Shown: in pieces, positions 1 to 8,298 of the stretch
Position numbering within the stretch: position 1 is the stretch's first letter
How the letters are laid out: the number at the start of each line of letters is the position of its first letter
Assembly: GCA_025927765.1 (NCBI GenBank)
Contig: JAICKU010000030.1
Span: 1-39,551, forward strand
Source of the DNA: Burkholderiales bacterium
GTDB taxonomy: Bacteria > Pseudomonadota > Gammaproteobacteria > Burkholderiales > Casimicrobiaceae
Length of the DNA stretch: 39,551 nt
Direction of reading: 5' to 3'
Made by a program: the position numbers and the translations under genes
The notes under the pieces: model-generated
Told to the model about the DNA's origin: nothing
Seen by the model: only the letters and a program-made list of their open reading frames with translations
The model's database searches: none

Positions 1-1
1 G

Positions 2-1312
2 GGCCTCGCGCGCGGGAACCTTGCGGCGCAACGTAACGCGCAGGCGGTGGCGAATCCGCGCGAAGCCGCGCTGCAGGGGCTCGCGAAGATGCGGGCGTTG
101 GCCGCCCGCGGCTATCCGCAGGCGGTGCTGCCGCCGCAGGCACGCCCCGATCTTCGCGCGCTGCGTGCGCTCGGCTTCGAAGGCAGCGACCGCGACGTCG
201 TGGCGCGTGCAGCACGCGACGCCCCGGCGATTCTCGCCGCGTGCTCGTCGGCCGCGTCGATGTGGGTGGCGAACGCGGCGACGGTGAGCGCGTCGGCCGA
301 CTGCGACGATGGACGCCTGCACTTCACGCCGGCCAATCTCGTCGCGCATTTCCACCGCGCGATCGAAGCGCCCGCCACCACGCGCATCCTGCGTGCGATC
401 TTCGCCGACGAGACGCGCTTTTGCGTGCACGATCCGCTGCCCGCGGCGCCGCAATTCGGCGACGAAGGTGCGGCGAATCACACGCGCTTTGCGCCAAGCG
501 CCGATGCCGCCGGCGTCGAGTGGTTCGTGTACGGGCGAAGCGCGTTCGCGCCTGGTCCGGTGCCCGGGCAATTCGTCGCACGGCAGACGCGGGAGGCCAG
601 CGAAGCAGTCGCGCGCCGCCACGGACTCGCGCCATCGCGCACGCTGTTCACGCAGCAGAATCCGGACGCGATCGACGCCGGCGTGTTTCACAACGACGTC
701 GTCGCGGTGGGCGAAGGCGCGTTCCTGTTCTGCCACGAGCGCGCGTTCGTCGACTCGCGGGCTGCGCTCGGCGCGCTCGCGCGCGTGGTCGGCCCGGCGT
801 TTGCCGCGGTCGTCGTGCGCGACGACGAGGTGTCGCTGGCCGACGCCGTGGACACGTACCTGTTCAACAGCCAGTTGCTGCCGCGCGACGGCGGTCGCTT
901 TCTGCTGGTGGCGCCGGCGGAATGCCGCGAGAACGTCGCCACCGCGCGGCTGCTCGAGCGGCTCGTGCAAGGCGGATCGCCGATCGCGGAAGTGCTGACG
1001 TTCGACCTGCGTCAGAGCATGCGTAACGGCGGCGGCCCGGCATGCCTGCGTTTGCGCGTGCCTTTGACTGCGAGCGAACGCGCCGCGATTGGCGCGAACG
1101 TTTTCGTCGACGACGCACTCGCCGCGGCGCTCGAGGCGTGGATCCTGCGCCACTATCGCGACCGCCTCGCCCCGGACGATCTCGCCGACCCGGCGCTCGT
1201 CGACGAGTCGCAGCGCGCGCTCGACGAACTGACGCAATTGTTGCGCCTGCCTGCGGTCTATCCGTTCCAGAGGGTCGTCGAGCACCTTCCGCGGCGGTCG
1301 CGACCGGATTAA
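2..1312 (+). CDS. astB: N-succinylarginine dihydrolase, 5'-truncated by window edge
   Basis: Second enzyme of the arginine succinyltransferase (AST) pathway: it hydrolyses N2-succinylarginine to N2-succinylornithine, CO2 and ammonia in the cytoplasm. The frame is open from base 2, and the first residues ([19 protein letters not shown]) already match the AstB N-terminal region, so the true start lies upstream; a GTG at 47 is internal. Family signatures are the [18 protein letters not shown] stretch with the catalytic His of [11 protein letters not shown], and near the C-terminus [15 protein letters not shown] carrying the nucleophilic Cys. About 436 residues are visible, close to the usual ~440. 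It ends in RRSRPD then TAA. The next gene downstream is an unrelated lipoprotein, so astE does not directly follow. Confidence 0.95.
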   Translation, partial: GLARGNLAAQRNAQAVANPREAALQGLAKMRALAARGYPQAVLPPQARPDLRALRALGFEGSDRDVVARAARDAPAILAACSSAASMWVANAATVSASADCDDGRLHFTPANLVAHFHRAIEAPATTRILRAIFADETRFCVHDPLPAAPQFGDEGAANHTRFAPSADAAGVEWFVYGRSAFAPGPVPGQFVARQTREASEAVARRHGLAPSRTLFTQQNPDAIDAGVFHNDVVAVGEGAFLFCHERAFVDSRAALGALARVVGPAFAAVVVRDDEVSLADAVDTYLFNSQLLPRDGGRFLLVAPAECRENVATARLLERLVQGGSPIAEVLTFDLRQSMRNGGGPACLRLRVPLTASERAAIGANVFVDDALAAALEAWILRHYRDRLAPDDLADPALVDESQRALDELTQLLRLPAVYPFQRVVEHLPRRSRPD

Positions 1313-1363
1313 GCTTTGGGGCGCAACTGTTCGCCTCGAGAACGACGCCCAAAGGAGCCGATC

Positions 1364-1672
1364 ATGAAATCATCGAGCCTCGCCCTTCTCGCGCTCGCCG
1401 CGCTTGCGCTGGCCGGCTGCGAAACGTTGAACGGACCGCAGGCGTACGCGAACGCCGAGGCGCAGCGATACGGTTGCAAGGCGACGGTCGTCACGAACAC
1501 CCCCGAGGCGATGCGCCTGCAGAACAACCCCGGCGCGCAGACCGACGAGATGAAGCAGACCGAAGGCACGCTCGCGCTCGGGAAGATCAAGCAGAACGAG
1601 CCGGAAGCGCTGCTGCAGGGCCGCAACGCGCCCGACGAAAGCCTCACGAGCAAGACGCTGCGCGGCTGCTAG
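1364..1672 (+). CDS. small lipoprotein of unknown function
   Basis: A 102-residue protein starting at ATG 1364, with an AAAGGAG ribosome-binding site 7 bases upstream. The first ~19 residues form a hydrophobic signal peptide ending in a lipobox LALAGC, so the mature N-terminus should be a lipidated Cys in the envelope. The mature part is hydrophilic and rich in Gln, Glu and Asn, with two further Cys (one in the stretch RYGCKATVV, one as the final residue), which could form a disulfide. I do not recognise a named family. It lies 51 bases after astB and converges on a reverse-strand MFS gene; a GTCGGAC repeat follows its stop codon by 2 bases. Confidence 0.8.
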   Translation: MKSSSLALLALAALALAGCETLNGPQAYANAEAQRYGCKATVVTNTPEAMRLQNNPGAQTDEMKQTEGTLALGKIKQNEPEALLQGRNAPDESLTSKTLRGC

Positions 1673-1674
1673 CG

Positions 1675-1701
1675 AAAAGCAGGGTCGGACACTACCTTTT
1701 C
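1675..1701. repeat. GTCAGAC-type palindromic repeat, copy A
   Basis: The core AGCAGGGTCGGACACTACC is flanked by AAAA on the left and TTTTC on the right. It sits in the convergent gap between the lipoprotein and the MFS gene. It resembles the copies at 8775, 19975 and 37745. The dyad is imperfect. Confidence 0.6.
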
Positions 1702-1707
1702 GCACCG

Positions 1708-1739
1708 CCGTTCGCCACGCCGGCTCTGCCGGCGAACGG
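1708..1739. terminator. hairpin between convergent genes
   Basis: CCGTTCGCC (1708-1716) and GGCGAACGG (1731-1739) are perfect 9-base inverted repeats. A competing internal GCCGGC-TCT-GCCGGC hairpin lies within. No T-tract follows. A bidirectional terminator between the lipoprotein and the MFS gene is an inference from position. Confidence 0.45.
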
Positions 1740-1754
1740 GTCCCATCCTGCCTT

Positions 1755-3041
1755 TCAGTCGATCGCCGCCGCCGGCAGTGTCCGGTGGAACCGCACCGGC
1801 GAAAACCGCATCGCCACCAGCGACAGCACGATGCCGAGCGAGCCCACCACCCACAGCGTGTGGCGCAGCCCGATCGCGGTCGCAAGTGCGCCGCCGACGA
1901 GCGAGCCGAGCGGCGCCGCGGCGATGGTCACGAAGCGCATCGTGGCGGTCATGCGGCCGAGCAGCCGGTCCGGCGTCAACGCCTGGCGCAGCGCGAGATA
2001 GTTGATCGCGTAGAGCACGGCGCCGAAGTCGAAGAGCAGCATCGCCGCGCCGAGCAGCAGCGTCGCGACGCCCGGCGAGCCGCGGATCATGCCGAACGTC
2101 TGCCAGCCGAACGCCGTCAGCAGCAGCCCGTACACGATGGCCGCGCCGACGCCGAAGCGCTGCGAGAAGCGTTCGGCGAGCGAAGCCGCGATCACGCAGC
2201 CGAGTCCGCCCGCCATGTAGGCCATGCCGATCGCGCCGGCCGACAGGTGCAGCTCGCGCGTCGCGAACAGGATCAGCACCGCCACCTGCATGTGATGCAG
2301 CACCTGCCACGCGCCCGCGACGAGGCCGAGCGCGCGCAGCGTCTCGTTGCCGAACACGAGAGCGAGCCCCTCGCGGATTTCGGCGACGATCGACTGCTTG
2401 TCGTGGCGCTTCGGCACGACGTCGTGCGGCACGCGCAGCGTGCGAAGCATCAGAGCCGATACGAAGAAGCCGAGCGCATCGACGGCGATCGCGAACGGCG
2501 CCGTGACGAGCTGGATCAGCCCGCCCGCCAGGCCGGGGCCGATCAGCGCCGACGACGTTTCGCCGAGCGTCAGCTTGGCGTTCGCTTCCACGAGACGCTT
2601 GCGCCCCGCCATTTGCGCGATCAGCACCTGGTAGGCAGCACCGCCCACCACGTTCTGCACGCCGCAGAAGAAGCCGACGACGTACAGCACCTCGACGGAC
2701 AGCATCCCGCGCCACGCGCACAGCGGAATCGCGAGCAGCGCCAGCGCGCGGCTCACGTCGGATGCGATGACGACGGGGAGCTTGCGCACGCGGTCGAGCA
2801 GCACACCCGCGTGCAGCGACACGAGCGCGAACGGCAGCGTCTCGAGTGCGACGAGGATGCCCATCTGCAGCGGCGTGGCGTGCAGCATCAGCGCGGCGGT
2901 GAGCGGCAGCGCGAGGTTCGTGATCTGGGCCCCGAACGACGTGATCGTGAGCGACAGCCACAGCCGCCGGAAATCGGCGACGAGCCACAAGCCGCGCAAT
3001 CGGCGGCGCAGGAAACGTTGACTTCGGTCGAGCGGTTTCAT
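1755..3041 (-). CDS. MFS transporter, EntS/MFS_3-like exporter
   Basis: A 428-residue inner-membrane protein with about 12 hydrophobic segments. Seen features are an N-terminal FRRLWLSLTITSFGAQITNLALPL segment split by charged loops, the loop-2 signature GVLLDRVRKLPVV (the MFS GxLaDRxGrR equivalent), and a central hydrophilic loop around VPKRHDKQSIVAEIREGL separating two six-helix halves. This architecture fits the EntS-like 'transmembrane secretion effector' MFS subgroup, proton-driven export of small molecules; the substrate cannot be told. The start was chosen at ATG 3041 because GGAGAA lies 6 bases upstream and the protein then begins MKPLDRSQRF; an in-frame extension to 3152 has no family-like sequence. 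It is monocistronic, with a structured leader upstream. Confidence 0.85.
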   Translation of the reverse strand: MKPLDRSQRFLRRRLRGLWLVADFRRLWLSLTITSFGAQITNLALPLTAALMLHATPLQMGILVALETLPFALVSLHAGVLLDRVRKLPVVIASDVSRALALLAIPLCAWRGMLSVEVLYVVGFFCGVQNVVGGAAYQVLIAQMAGRKRLVEANAKLTLGETSSALIGPGLAGGLIQLVTAPFAIAVDALGFFVSALMLRTLRVPHDVVPKRHDKQSIVAEIREGLALVFGNETLRALGLVAGAWQVLHHMQVAVLILFATRELHLSAGAIGMAYMAGGLGCVIAASLAERFSQRFGVGAAIVYGLLLTAFGWQTFGMIRGSPGVATLLLGAAMLLFDFGAVLYAINYLALRQALTPDRLLGRMTATMRFVTIAAAPLGSLVGGALATAIGLRHTLWVVGSLGIVLSLVAMRFSPVRFHRTLPAAAID

Positions 3042-3053
3042 GTTCTTCTCCGG

Positions 3054-3090
3054 CCGCACGCAACGTGCGGTCACCGATGCCTGACATCGG
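3054..3090 (-). promoter_or_regulatory. tandem hairpins in MFS leader
   Basis: CCGCACG-CAA-CGTGCGG (3054-3070) is a perfect 7-base stem with a 3-base loop, ending about 3 bases from the GGAGAA ribosome-binding site. CCGATG-CCTGA-CATCGG (3074-3090) follows directly. Placement suggests an effect on translation initiation of the MFS gene; this is inferred from position only. Confidence 0.35.
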
Positions 3091-3335
3091 CGGAAGCGTC
3101 GAAACCGGAAAGTGCTCCCGGTGTGTCGGATTCCGCCGTTCCCGGCGGACATCCGTCGGGAGGTGCTACGGGAGGTGCGAGACTCCTGCGCGGTCGCCGC
3201 CGATGCCGATGTCCGCCATGCCCAGCGGCAAAACGCGGAGCGCCGCGCGGGACGAGAGCGCGGTGTTCGCGTATGCGGGATGGGTGCGGCGGTTCATGGT
3301 GGCGTCATGCGAGGAAAAGCGACCGTGGGAAGTGA

Positions 3336-3365
3336 ATTGTAAGCGGTCGCGTCGGCGCCGATCAA
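3336..3365 (-). promoter_or_regulatory. candidate sigma70 promoter for MFS gene
   Basis: On the reverse strand, TTGATC (3365-3360) and TACAAT (3341-3336) are separated by 18 bases. Initiation near 3329 would give a leader of about 290 bases before the MFS start. Confidence 0.4.
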
Positions 3366-3418
3366 CGCGAACGCGTGCGCGCTGTCGGCCGCGACGCGCC
3401 ATCTGTCGCTTTCATGCA

Positions 3419-3467
3419 CGACTTCGGGGTCAGAGCGACAAGTCGCCGAAGTCGGACCTCGAAGTCG
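3419..3467 (-). terminator. stem-loop directly after the second substrate-binding-protein gene
   Basis: CGACTTCGGGGTC (3419-3431) and GACCTCGAAGTCG (3455-3467) pair with one mismatch, beginning two bases after the stop codon of the gene ending at 3469. The loop contains further CGACTT copies. It lacks a U-tract, so it may stabilise the 3' end rather than terminate. Confidence 0.45.
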
Positions 3468-3468
3468 C

Positions 3469-5280
3469 TCATTTCTGAGCGAGGCGCGTCGCGTCGATGC
3501 CGATGTACGCCCATGGATGCTCCCAGTACGCGTTCTTCCTGTACCCCTGCACCCACGGCTGCACGAGCGTGTTCTCGATCGTGTACACGTGCAGCACCCA
3601 CGGGTTGTAGGCGCCGACGAGCTCGGCCATCCTGCGATACAGCGCGGTGCGTTCGGGGCCGTCGGGCAGCATGCGCGACTGGCGGTAGAGATCGTCGTAC
3701 GCGGGCAGGTCGAAGCGCGAATAGTTCGTCTGCCCGATGTTGCCGCCGTAGAGCAGCTGCGCGAACGCGTCGCCTTCGCCGTACGCGTTGATCCAGCCGA
3801 CGCGCCACATCTGCAGCTGCCCGGCCTTGCCCATCTTGAGGAGGTCGGGCCACTTCTGCTTCATGAAGTCGACGCGGATGCCGACCGCCTTCAGATTGCG
3901 CTGCCAGATCTCGTCGATCTCGCGATCGCGCGTCGTGGGCGTCGACGCCATCACCAGCGTGAGCGGCTTGCCGTCGGGCATCTCGCGAAAGCCGTCCCCG
4001 CTCCTGTCGACGTAGCCGAACTTGTCGAGCAGCGCGCGCGCCGACGCCGGATCGTAGCGCACCGACATGTCGAGCTTGTCGTCGTGGCCCGTCACGTCGG
4101 GGGGAATCGGCTGCGTCGCGCGGATCGCCTGCCCCTGGTAGACGACGTCGATCAGCTCCTGGTTGTTGAACGCCATCGCCACGGCGCGTCGCAGCGCGAT
4201 CTTGTCCTTCTCCAACCCGCCGACGGTCGCGTCCTGCATGTTGAAGTACGCGTACTGCAATGCCGGCTGCGTGAGGCGCTGCAGCGTGACGCCGCGCCCG
4301 GCGTAGGCAGGCTTCAGCCGATTGCTGCGGTCGAGCGCGTGGTCGGTGAGCTCGGTCGGCAGGTTCACGTAATCGAGCGCGTTACTTTCGAACGCGAGCA
4401 GGCGGGGGTTCGCCTCCTCCATGATCGACACTTCGATGCGGTCGGCGAGCGGCAGCGGCCTGCCGATCACTGCCCCGAACGCCTTGCGATTGGCGGCAAC
4501 CGGCGGCTCGGGATAGCGCTCGTCGCGAAAGCCCGGATTCGCGTCGAGCACGATCTGCTGGCCGCGCCGCCACGACGCGAGCCTGAACGGACCGGTGCCG
4601 ACCGGATGATCCATCGCCCAGCCGTTCGTGTCGCCGTAATGCTCGATCACCTCGCGCGCGACGGCGGCCATCGGACTCGAGCACAGGTAGCCCGGCAGGA
4701 TGTAATCGGGCTCCTTGAGCCGCACGCGAATCGTGTGGCGATCGACGGCGGCGAGCCCTTCCATCGGCGCGTCGTAGTCGAGGCGTCCGGTCTTCTTCGC
4801 CGCGTCGAGCACGCCGTCGGCCTCCACGATCTTGCCCTGCAGGTACCACGAATACGGCGAGCGCACGCGCGGATCGAGCAGCCGCTTCCACGCATACACG
4901 TAGTCGTGCGCAGTGAGCTCGCGCTTCGTGCCCTTGAAGACGGGATCGTCGGCGAAATGAATGCCCGGACGCACGCGAAACGTCCACGTGCGCCCGCCGT
5001 CCTCGACGAGCGGCAGGGCGGCCGCCGTGCGCGGCACCCGCTTGTAGGGACGCGCGAGGTAGTCGAAGCCGTACAGCGTCTCGAAGATCGCACGCTGCAC
5101 GTGATCCGAGTAGAGGTCGCTCGTCGCTGCAGGATCGAAGCCCGTCTCGGCAACGGGGAACGCGACGCGCAGCGTAGTCGTTGCCGCGCTGCCGCGCTTC
5201 GTTGCGCCCTGCGCGAACGCAACCTGCGGCGCGAGCGCGGCGAGCCCCAGCGTCGCGAGCGCACGTCGCCGCGACACCAT
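3469..5280 (-). CDS. ABC transporter substrate-binding protein, peptide/opine type (SBP_bac_5), second copy
   Basis: A 603-residue periplasmic binding protein of the DppA/OppA class. The start MVSRRRALATLGLAALAP has an arginine pair (SRRRAL) before a hydrophobic core and an AFA|QG cleavage site, so export may be by Tat or Sec. Family features include RVAFPVAETGFDPAA at the mature N-terminus, YVYAWKRLLDP, the WAMDHPVGTGPFRLASW block typical of SBP_bac_5, and AYFNMQDATVGG. ATG 5280 overlaps the upstream paralogue's TGA by one base (TGATG), indicating translational coupling. It is strongly similar across its length to the gene at 5280-7121, for example DRSGDGFREMPDGKPLTL against DRNGDGFRELPDGKPFTL, so the pair is a tandem duplication. 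No permease or ATPase genes adjoin. Confidence 0.9.
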   Translation of the reverse strand: MVSRRRALATLGLAALAPQVAFAQGATKRGSAATTTLRVAFPVAETGFDPAATSDLYSDHVQRAIFETLYGFDYLARPYKRVPRTAAALPLVEDGGRTWTFRVRPGIHFADDPVFKGTKRELTAHDYVYAWKRLLDPRVRSPYSWYLQGKIVEADGVLDAAKKTGRLDYDAPMEGLAAVDRHTIRVRLKEPDYILPGYLCSSPMAAVAREVIEHYGDTNGWAMDHPVGTGPFRLASWRRGQQIVLDANPGFRDERYPEPPVAANRKAFGAVIGRPLPLADRIEVSIMEEANPRLLAFESNALDYVNLPTELTDHALDRSNRLKPAYAGRGVTLQRLTQPALQYAYFNMQDATVGGLEKDKIALRRAVAMAFNNQELIDVVYQGQAIRATQPIPPDVTGHDDKLDMSVRYDPASARALLDKFGYVDRSGDGFREMPDGKPLTLVMASTPTTRDREIDEIWQRNLKAVGIRVDFMKQKWPDLLKMGKAGQLQMWRVGWINAYGEGDAFAQLLYGGNIGQTNYSRFDLPAYDDLYRQSRMLPDGPERTALYRRMAELVGAYNPWVLHVYTIENTLVQPWVQGYRKNAYWEHPWAYIGIDATRLAQK

Positions 5281-7121
5281 CACGAACGCCCCGATTCGCC
5301 GGACGCGTTGCGCGCCGACGCGGGTGACGCCGCCGGCGCCGCCTTCGTGCCGACGTCGAGATACGGGAACGGAAACTGGTACGTCGGGTTGTACTTGAAG
5401 CCGTGCAGCCACGGCTGCACGAGCACGTTCTCGTAGCGGAATGCCGTGAGCACCCACGGCGAATACGCGTTGACGAGCTCGGACATCTTGCGTTCGACGG
5501 CGAGCCGCGCCGGACTGTCGGGCATCGCGCGCGCCTGTTCGTAGAGGCGATCGAACTCGGGCAGCGCGAAGCGCGACAGGTTCGAGAAGCCGGCGTTGCG
5601 ACCATAGAGCAGCCCGAAGAAGCCGAAGCCGTCGGGCGTGGTGTTGATGTTGCCGAGCTGCCACATCTGCAGCTGCCCGAGGCGCGCCGATTTCAAGAGA
5701 TCCGGCCATTTCTGCTTGACGAAGTCGACCTGCAGGCCGATCGCGTTCAGGCTCTTCTTCCACAGCTCGTCGGCCTCGCGATCCTGGCCCGTGGTCGCCG
5801 ACGCCATCTGCAGCGTGAACGGCTTGCCGTCCGGCAGCTCGCGAAAGCCGTCGCCGTTGCGATCCTTGTAGCCGAAGCGGTCGAGCAATGCCTTCGCAGC
5901 TGCCGGATCGTGGCGCAGCCGTCCGTCGTACGACGGATCATGTCCGGTCATGTTCGGCGGCACGACCTGCGTGGCGTGCAGGCCCTGGTTCTGCCGAAGC
6001 ACGCGGATCTCCTCGCCGACGTCGTAGCCCATCGCGATCGCGCGGCGCAACGCGATCTGCGCGGGCTGGTAGCCGCCGACGATCGGATCGTCCATGTTGA
6101 AGTACGCGTACGCGATCGCCGGCTGGATCGCACGCTCGAGCCGCACGCCCTCCTTCGCGAACTCGGGCTTCAGGTGATTGTTCGCGTCGAGCACCTTCGG
6201 CACCATCGTCGTCGGCACGGCGACGAAGTCGAGCTGCTGCTGCTGGAACGCCAGGAGCCGCGGCTGCGCCTCTTCGATGACGCTGATCTCGACGCGCGGC
6301 ACCAGCGGCAGCTTGCGTCCGGCGAGGCCTTTCGCAAGTGCCTCGTCGGCGGACGTCGACGGCTTGGGATAGCGTTCGTCGCGGTAGCCGGGATTGGCTT
6401 CCAGCACCATGCGCTGCCCGCGACGCCAGTCGGCCAGCCGATACGGTCCCGTGCCCACCGGATGCGTCATCGCCCAGCCGTTGGCGTCGGCGTGCGCCTC
6501 GATCACTTCGCGCGCAACCGCGGACGTCGCGGTCGTCGTCAGGTTCGACAGCAGTTCGTAATCGGCGAACACGAGCCGCAAGCGCATCGTGTAGCGGTCG
6601 ATGGCCTGCAGCCCTTCGAGCGGCGCATCGTAGTCGAAGCGCCCGGTCTCCTTCGCCTTCGCCACCAGCGCGTCGGCCCCGACGAAGCGCCCGTCGACCA
6701 TCTGCAGCGAATTCGAGCGCATCTTCGGATCGAGGATGCGCTTGATCGCGTACACGTAATCGGCGGCGGTCAGCTCGCGGCGCCGGCCCTTGAACGCCGG
6801 ATCGTCGGCGAAATAGATGCCCTTCCTGATGTGGATCGTCCACGTCTTGCCGTCATCCGCGACTTCCGGCAGCGCCGTGGCCGTATTGGGGACGAGCTTG
6901 TACGGACGCGCGAGGTAATCGTAGCGATAGAGCGGATCGAAGATCGCCCGATTGACGTAGTTCGAATAAATGTCGCCGGCGGCCTGCGGATCGAAGCCGG
7001 TTTCGGCGATGGGGAACGCGACGTGCAGCGTTTTCGTCGGCGCCTGTGCGAGCGCGGTGGTCGCGATGCCCGCGGCGAGCGCTGCGGCGACCGCGATGCG
7101 TGTCAACGAATGCAGGGTCAC
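5280..7121 (-). CDS. ABC transporter substrate-binding protein, peptide/opine type (SBP_bac_5), first copy
   Basis: A 613-residue periplasmic solute-binding protein, paralogue of its downstream neighbour. It begins at GTG 7121 inside the GTGA overlap with the glutathione peroxidase stop, giving MTLHSLTRIAVAAALAAG and a Sec signal peptide ending ALAQA. Mature features are HVAFPIAETGFDPQAAGD, YVYAIKRILDP, WAMTHPVGTGPYRLADW and AYFNMDDPIVGGY. The last ~20 residues (after LDVGTKAAP) are low-complexity Ala/Ser/Gly-rich and absent from the paralogue. The substrate is unknown; members of this family bind oligopeptides, opines or other amino compounds. With no permeases nearby it must use a transporter encoded elsewhere or serve another periplasmic role. 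Confidence 0.9.
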   Translation of the reverse strand: MTLHSLTRIAVAAALAAGIATTALAQAPTKTLHVAFPIAETGFDPQAAGDIYSNYVNRAIFDPLYRYDYLARPYKLVPNTATALPEVADDGKTWTIHIRKGIYFADDPAFKGRRRELTAADYVYAIKRILDPKMRSNSLQMVDGRFVGADALVAKAKETGRFDYDAPLEGLQAIDRYTMRLRLVFADYELLSNLTTTATSAVAREVIEAHADANGWAMTHPVGTGPYRLADWRRGQRMVLEANPGYRDERYPKPSTSADEALAKGLAGRKLPLVPRVEISVIEEAQPRLLAFQQQQLDFVAVPTTMVPKVLDANNHLKPEFAKEGVRLERAIQPAIAYAYFNMDDPIVGGYQPAQIALRRAIAMGYDVGEEIRVLRQNQGLHATQVVPPNMTGHDPSYDGRLRHDPAAAKALLDRFGYKDRNGDGFRELPDGKPFTLQMASATTGQDREADELWKKSLNAIGLQVDFVKQKWPDLLKSARLGQLQMWQLGNINTTPDGFGFFGLLYGRNAGFSNLSRFALPEFDRLYEQARAMPDSPARLAVERKMSELVNAYSPWVLTAFRYENVLVQPWLHGFKYNPTYQFPFPYLDVGTKAAPAASPASARNASGESGRS

Positions 7122-7600
7122 GACAACGCCTTCGCGACGTCGGCATCGAACGATTCGGGCGTGTCGTTCGGCGCGTAGCGCGCGACGACCTTGCCGTCGC
7201 GATCGACCAGGAACTTCGTGAAATTCCACTTGATCGCCTGTGTGCCGAGCAGGCCCGGCTTTGCCTGCTTCAAATGGCGATAGAGCGGCGCCGCCTTGTC
7301 GCCGTTGACGTCGACCTTCGCGAACATCGGGAACGTCACGTCGTAGTTCGTCGAGCAGAACGTCGCGATCTCCTGCTCGCTGCCCGGCTCCTGCGCCCCG
7401 AACTGGTTGCACGGGAAGCCCAGCACTTCGAGGCCGCGGTCGCGGTACTTGCGATAGAGCGCTTCGAGGCCCTTGTACTGCGGCGTGAAGCCGCACTGGC
7501 TCGCGGTGTTGACGACGAGCAGCACCTTGCCCTTGTAGCGGTCGAGATTGACGGGCTGGCCCTGGATGTCGTCGACGGTGAAGTCGTGGACGGTGGTCAT
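7118..7600 (-). CDS. gpx: glutathione peroxidase-family thiol peroxidase
   Basis: A 160-residue peroxidase reducing H2O2 or organic hydroperoxides. Peroxidatic Cys36 lies in NTASQCGFTPQY; the second motif GFPCNQFG and the third WNFTKFLVDR supply the conserved Gln, Trp and Asn. Cys82 (IATFC) corresponds to the resolving cysteine of thioredoxin-dependent GPx such as yeast Gpx3 (Cys36/Cys82), so thioredoxin is a likelier reductant than glutathione. It is the Cys, not selenocysteine, form. ATG 7600 has GAGGAG about 8 bases upstream; an upstream in-frame GTG is less likely. It heads a three-gene unit with the two substrate-binding proteins, coupled by a GTGA overlap. A periplasmic signal is absent, so it is cytoplasmic. 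Confidence 0.92.
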   Translation of the reverse strand: MTTVHDFTVDDIQGQPVNLDRYKGKVLLVVNTASQCGFTPQYKGLEALYRKYRDRGLEVLGFPCNQFGAQEPGSEQEIATFCSTNYDVTFPMFAKVDVNGDKAAPLYRHLKQAKPGLLGTQAIKWNFTKFLVDRDGKVVARYAPNDTPESFDADVAKALS

Positions 7601-7700
7601 CGCGAGCACTCCTCGAACACGGACGAGAATGCCATTATCCTGCACCGGACAACGATCGGCGATTGGTCGACGCGTGACCCGTTTCGCGCACCGGCCGGCG

Positions 7701-7799
7701 TCAGTCGACGTCGCCCTTGTGCGGCGAGATCGCGCCGTAGTTCGACAGCACCGGCCCGTTCGCCGTCGGCAACGCCCCGTTGACGTAATGATTGACCAT
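7701..7799 (-). pseudogene. possible 3' gene remnant or micro-ORF (32 codons)
   Basis: The intergenic stretch 7601-7962 has no full gene, but on the reverse strand a 32-codon frame starting at ATG 7799 has protein-like, low-arginine composition unlike the surrounding shadow frames: it contains NHYVNGALPTANGPVLSNYG and ends in GDVD. It looks like the C-terminal tail of a larger protein; an in-frame TAA lies directly before the ATG. No ribosome-binding site is seen. I do not recognise the family. It could equally be a genuine small peptide. Confidence 0.3.
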
Positions 7800-7962
7800 T
7801 TAGCCGCGCGCGAGATGGACTACTTGCCGTTTCCGGTTTCTCCGACAGCGCACCCGTTTGGGGCGAGCTACCATCGAACAGGACGCGGAGCTCAAGGCAC
7901 CATGAAGGACGGCCGCTTGCAGAGCTCCCGCGCATTTGTCGTATCTCGATCAAGGAGCGGGT

Positions 7963-8229
7963 ATGGAAAGCGACTCCCGCCTCTCGCGTCGATCCCTGCT
8001 GAAATCGGTTGTCGTGGTGACCGGCGCCGCATGCGCCGGCCTGATCACGCGCCGCGAAGCGTTGGCTCAAGGGAAGGCGTCGAAGGAGGCCATGAAATAT
8101 CAGGATCATCCGAACGGAGACAAGAAGTGCAGCGAGTGCATGCAATTCGTGGCTCCGAACAGCTGCAAAGTCGTCGAGGGAACGATCAGCCCGAACGGCT
8201 ACTGCATCGCCTTCGTGAAGAAACCCTGA
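7963..8229 (+). CDS. high-potential iron-sulfur protein (HiPIP), short form
   Basis: An 88-residue precursor of a periplasmic [4Fe-4S] electron carrier. A twin-arginine signal (LSRRSLLKSVVVVTG) runs to about residue 35, with cleavage near ALAQG, consistent with folding and cluster insertion before Tat export. The mature domain of about 52 residues has four Cys at 56, 59, 68 and 81 (CSEC, then NSCKVVEG, then PNGYCIAFVKK). The C-x2-C-x8-C-x12-C spacing and the aromatic before the last Cys are HiPIP hallmarks. It is shorter between Cys2 and Cys3 than photosynthetic HiPIPs. AAGGAG lies 7 bases before ATG 7963. Typical partners are cytochrome bc1 and terminal oxidases or reaction centres; none is encoded nearby. 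Confidence 0.85.
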   Translation: MESDSRLSRRSLLKSVVVVTGAACAGLITRREALAQGKASKEAMKYQDHPNGDKKCSECMQFVAPNSCKVVEGTISPNGYCIAFVKKP

Positions 8230-8298
8230 CGCTCGGCCACCGGCGCGCGACGCCTTCACAGGTGCGTTGCTTCAAGTTCACGAGGTAGCATCGGCCGC

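Larger units (their letters stand above)
3042..3468. other. 427-base intergenic region upstream of MFS gene
   Basis: No convincing gene is present. It holds two small hairpins next to the MFS start, a possible reverse-strand promoter at 3336-3365 and the stem-loop that follows the second substrate-binding-protein gene. A 43-codon reverse ORF (3166-3297, beginning MNRRTHPAYANTALS) lies in the inferred leader but lacks a ribosome-binding site and cannot be distinguished from chance. Confidence 0.5.

Noticed and set aside
1785-3335. Forward 516-codon ORF opposite the MFS gene
   Set aside because: The Arg/His/Gln/Glu-rich sequence is typical of antisense reading of a G+C-rich membrane-protein gene; the reverse frame has clear MFS features.
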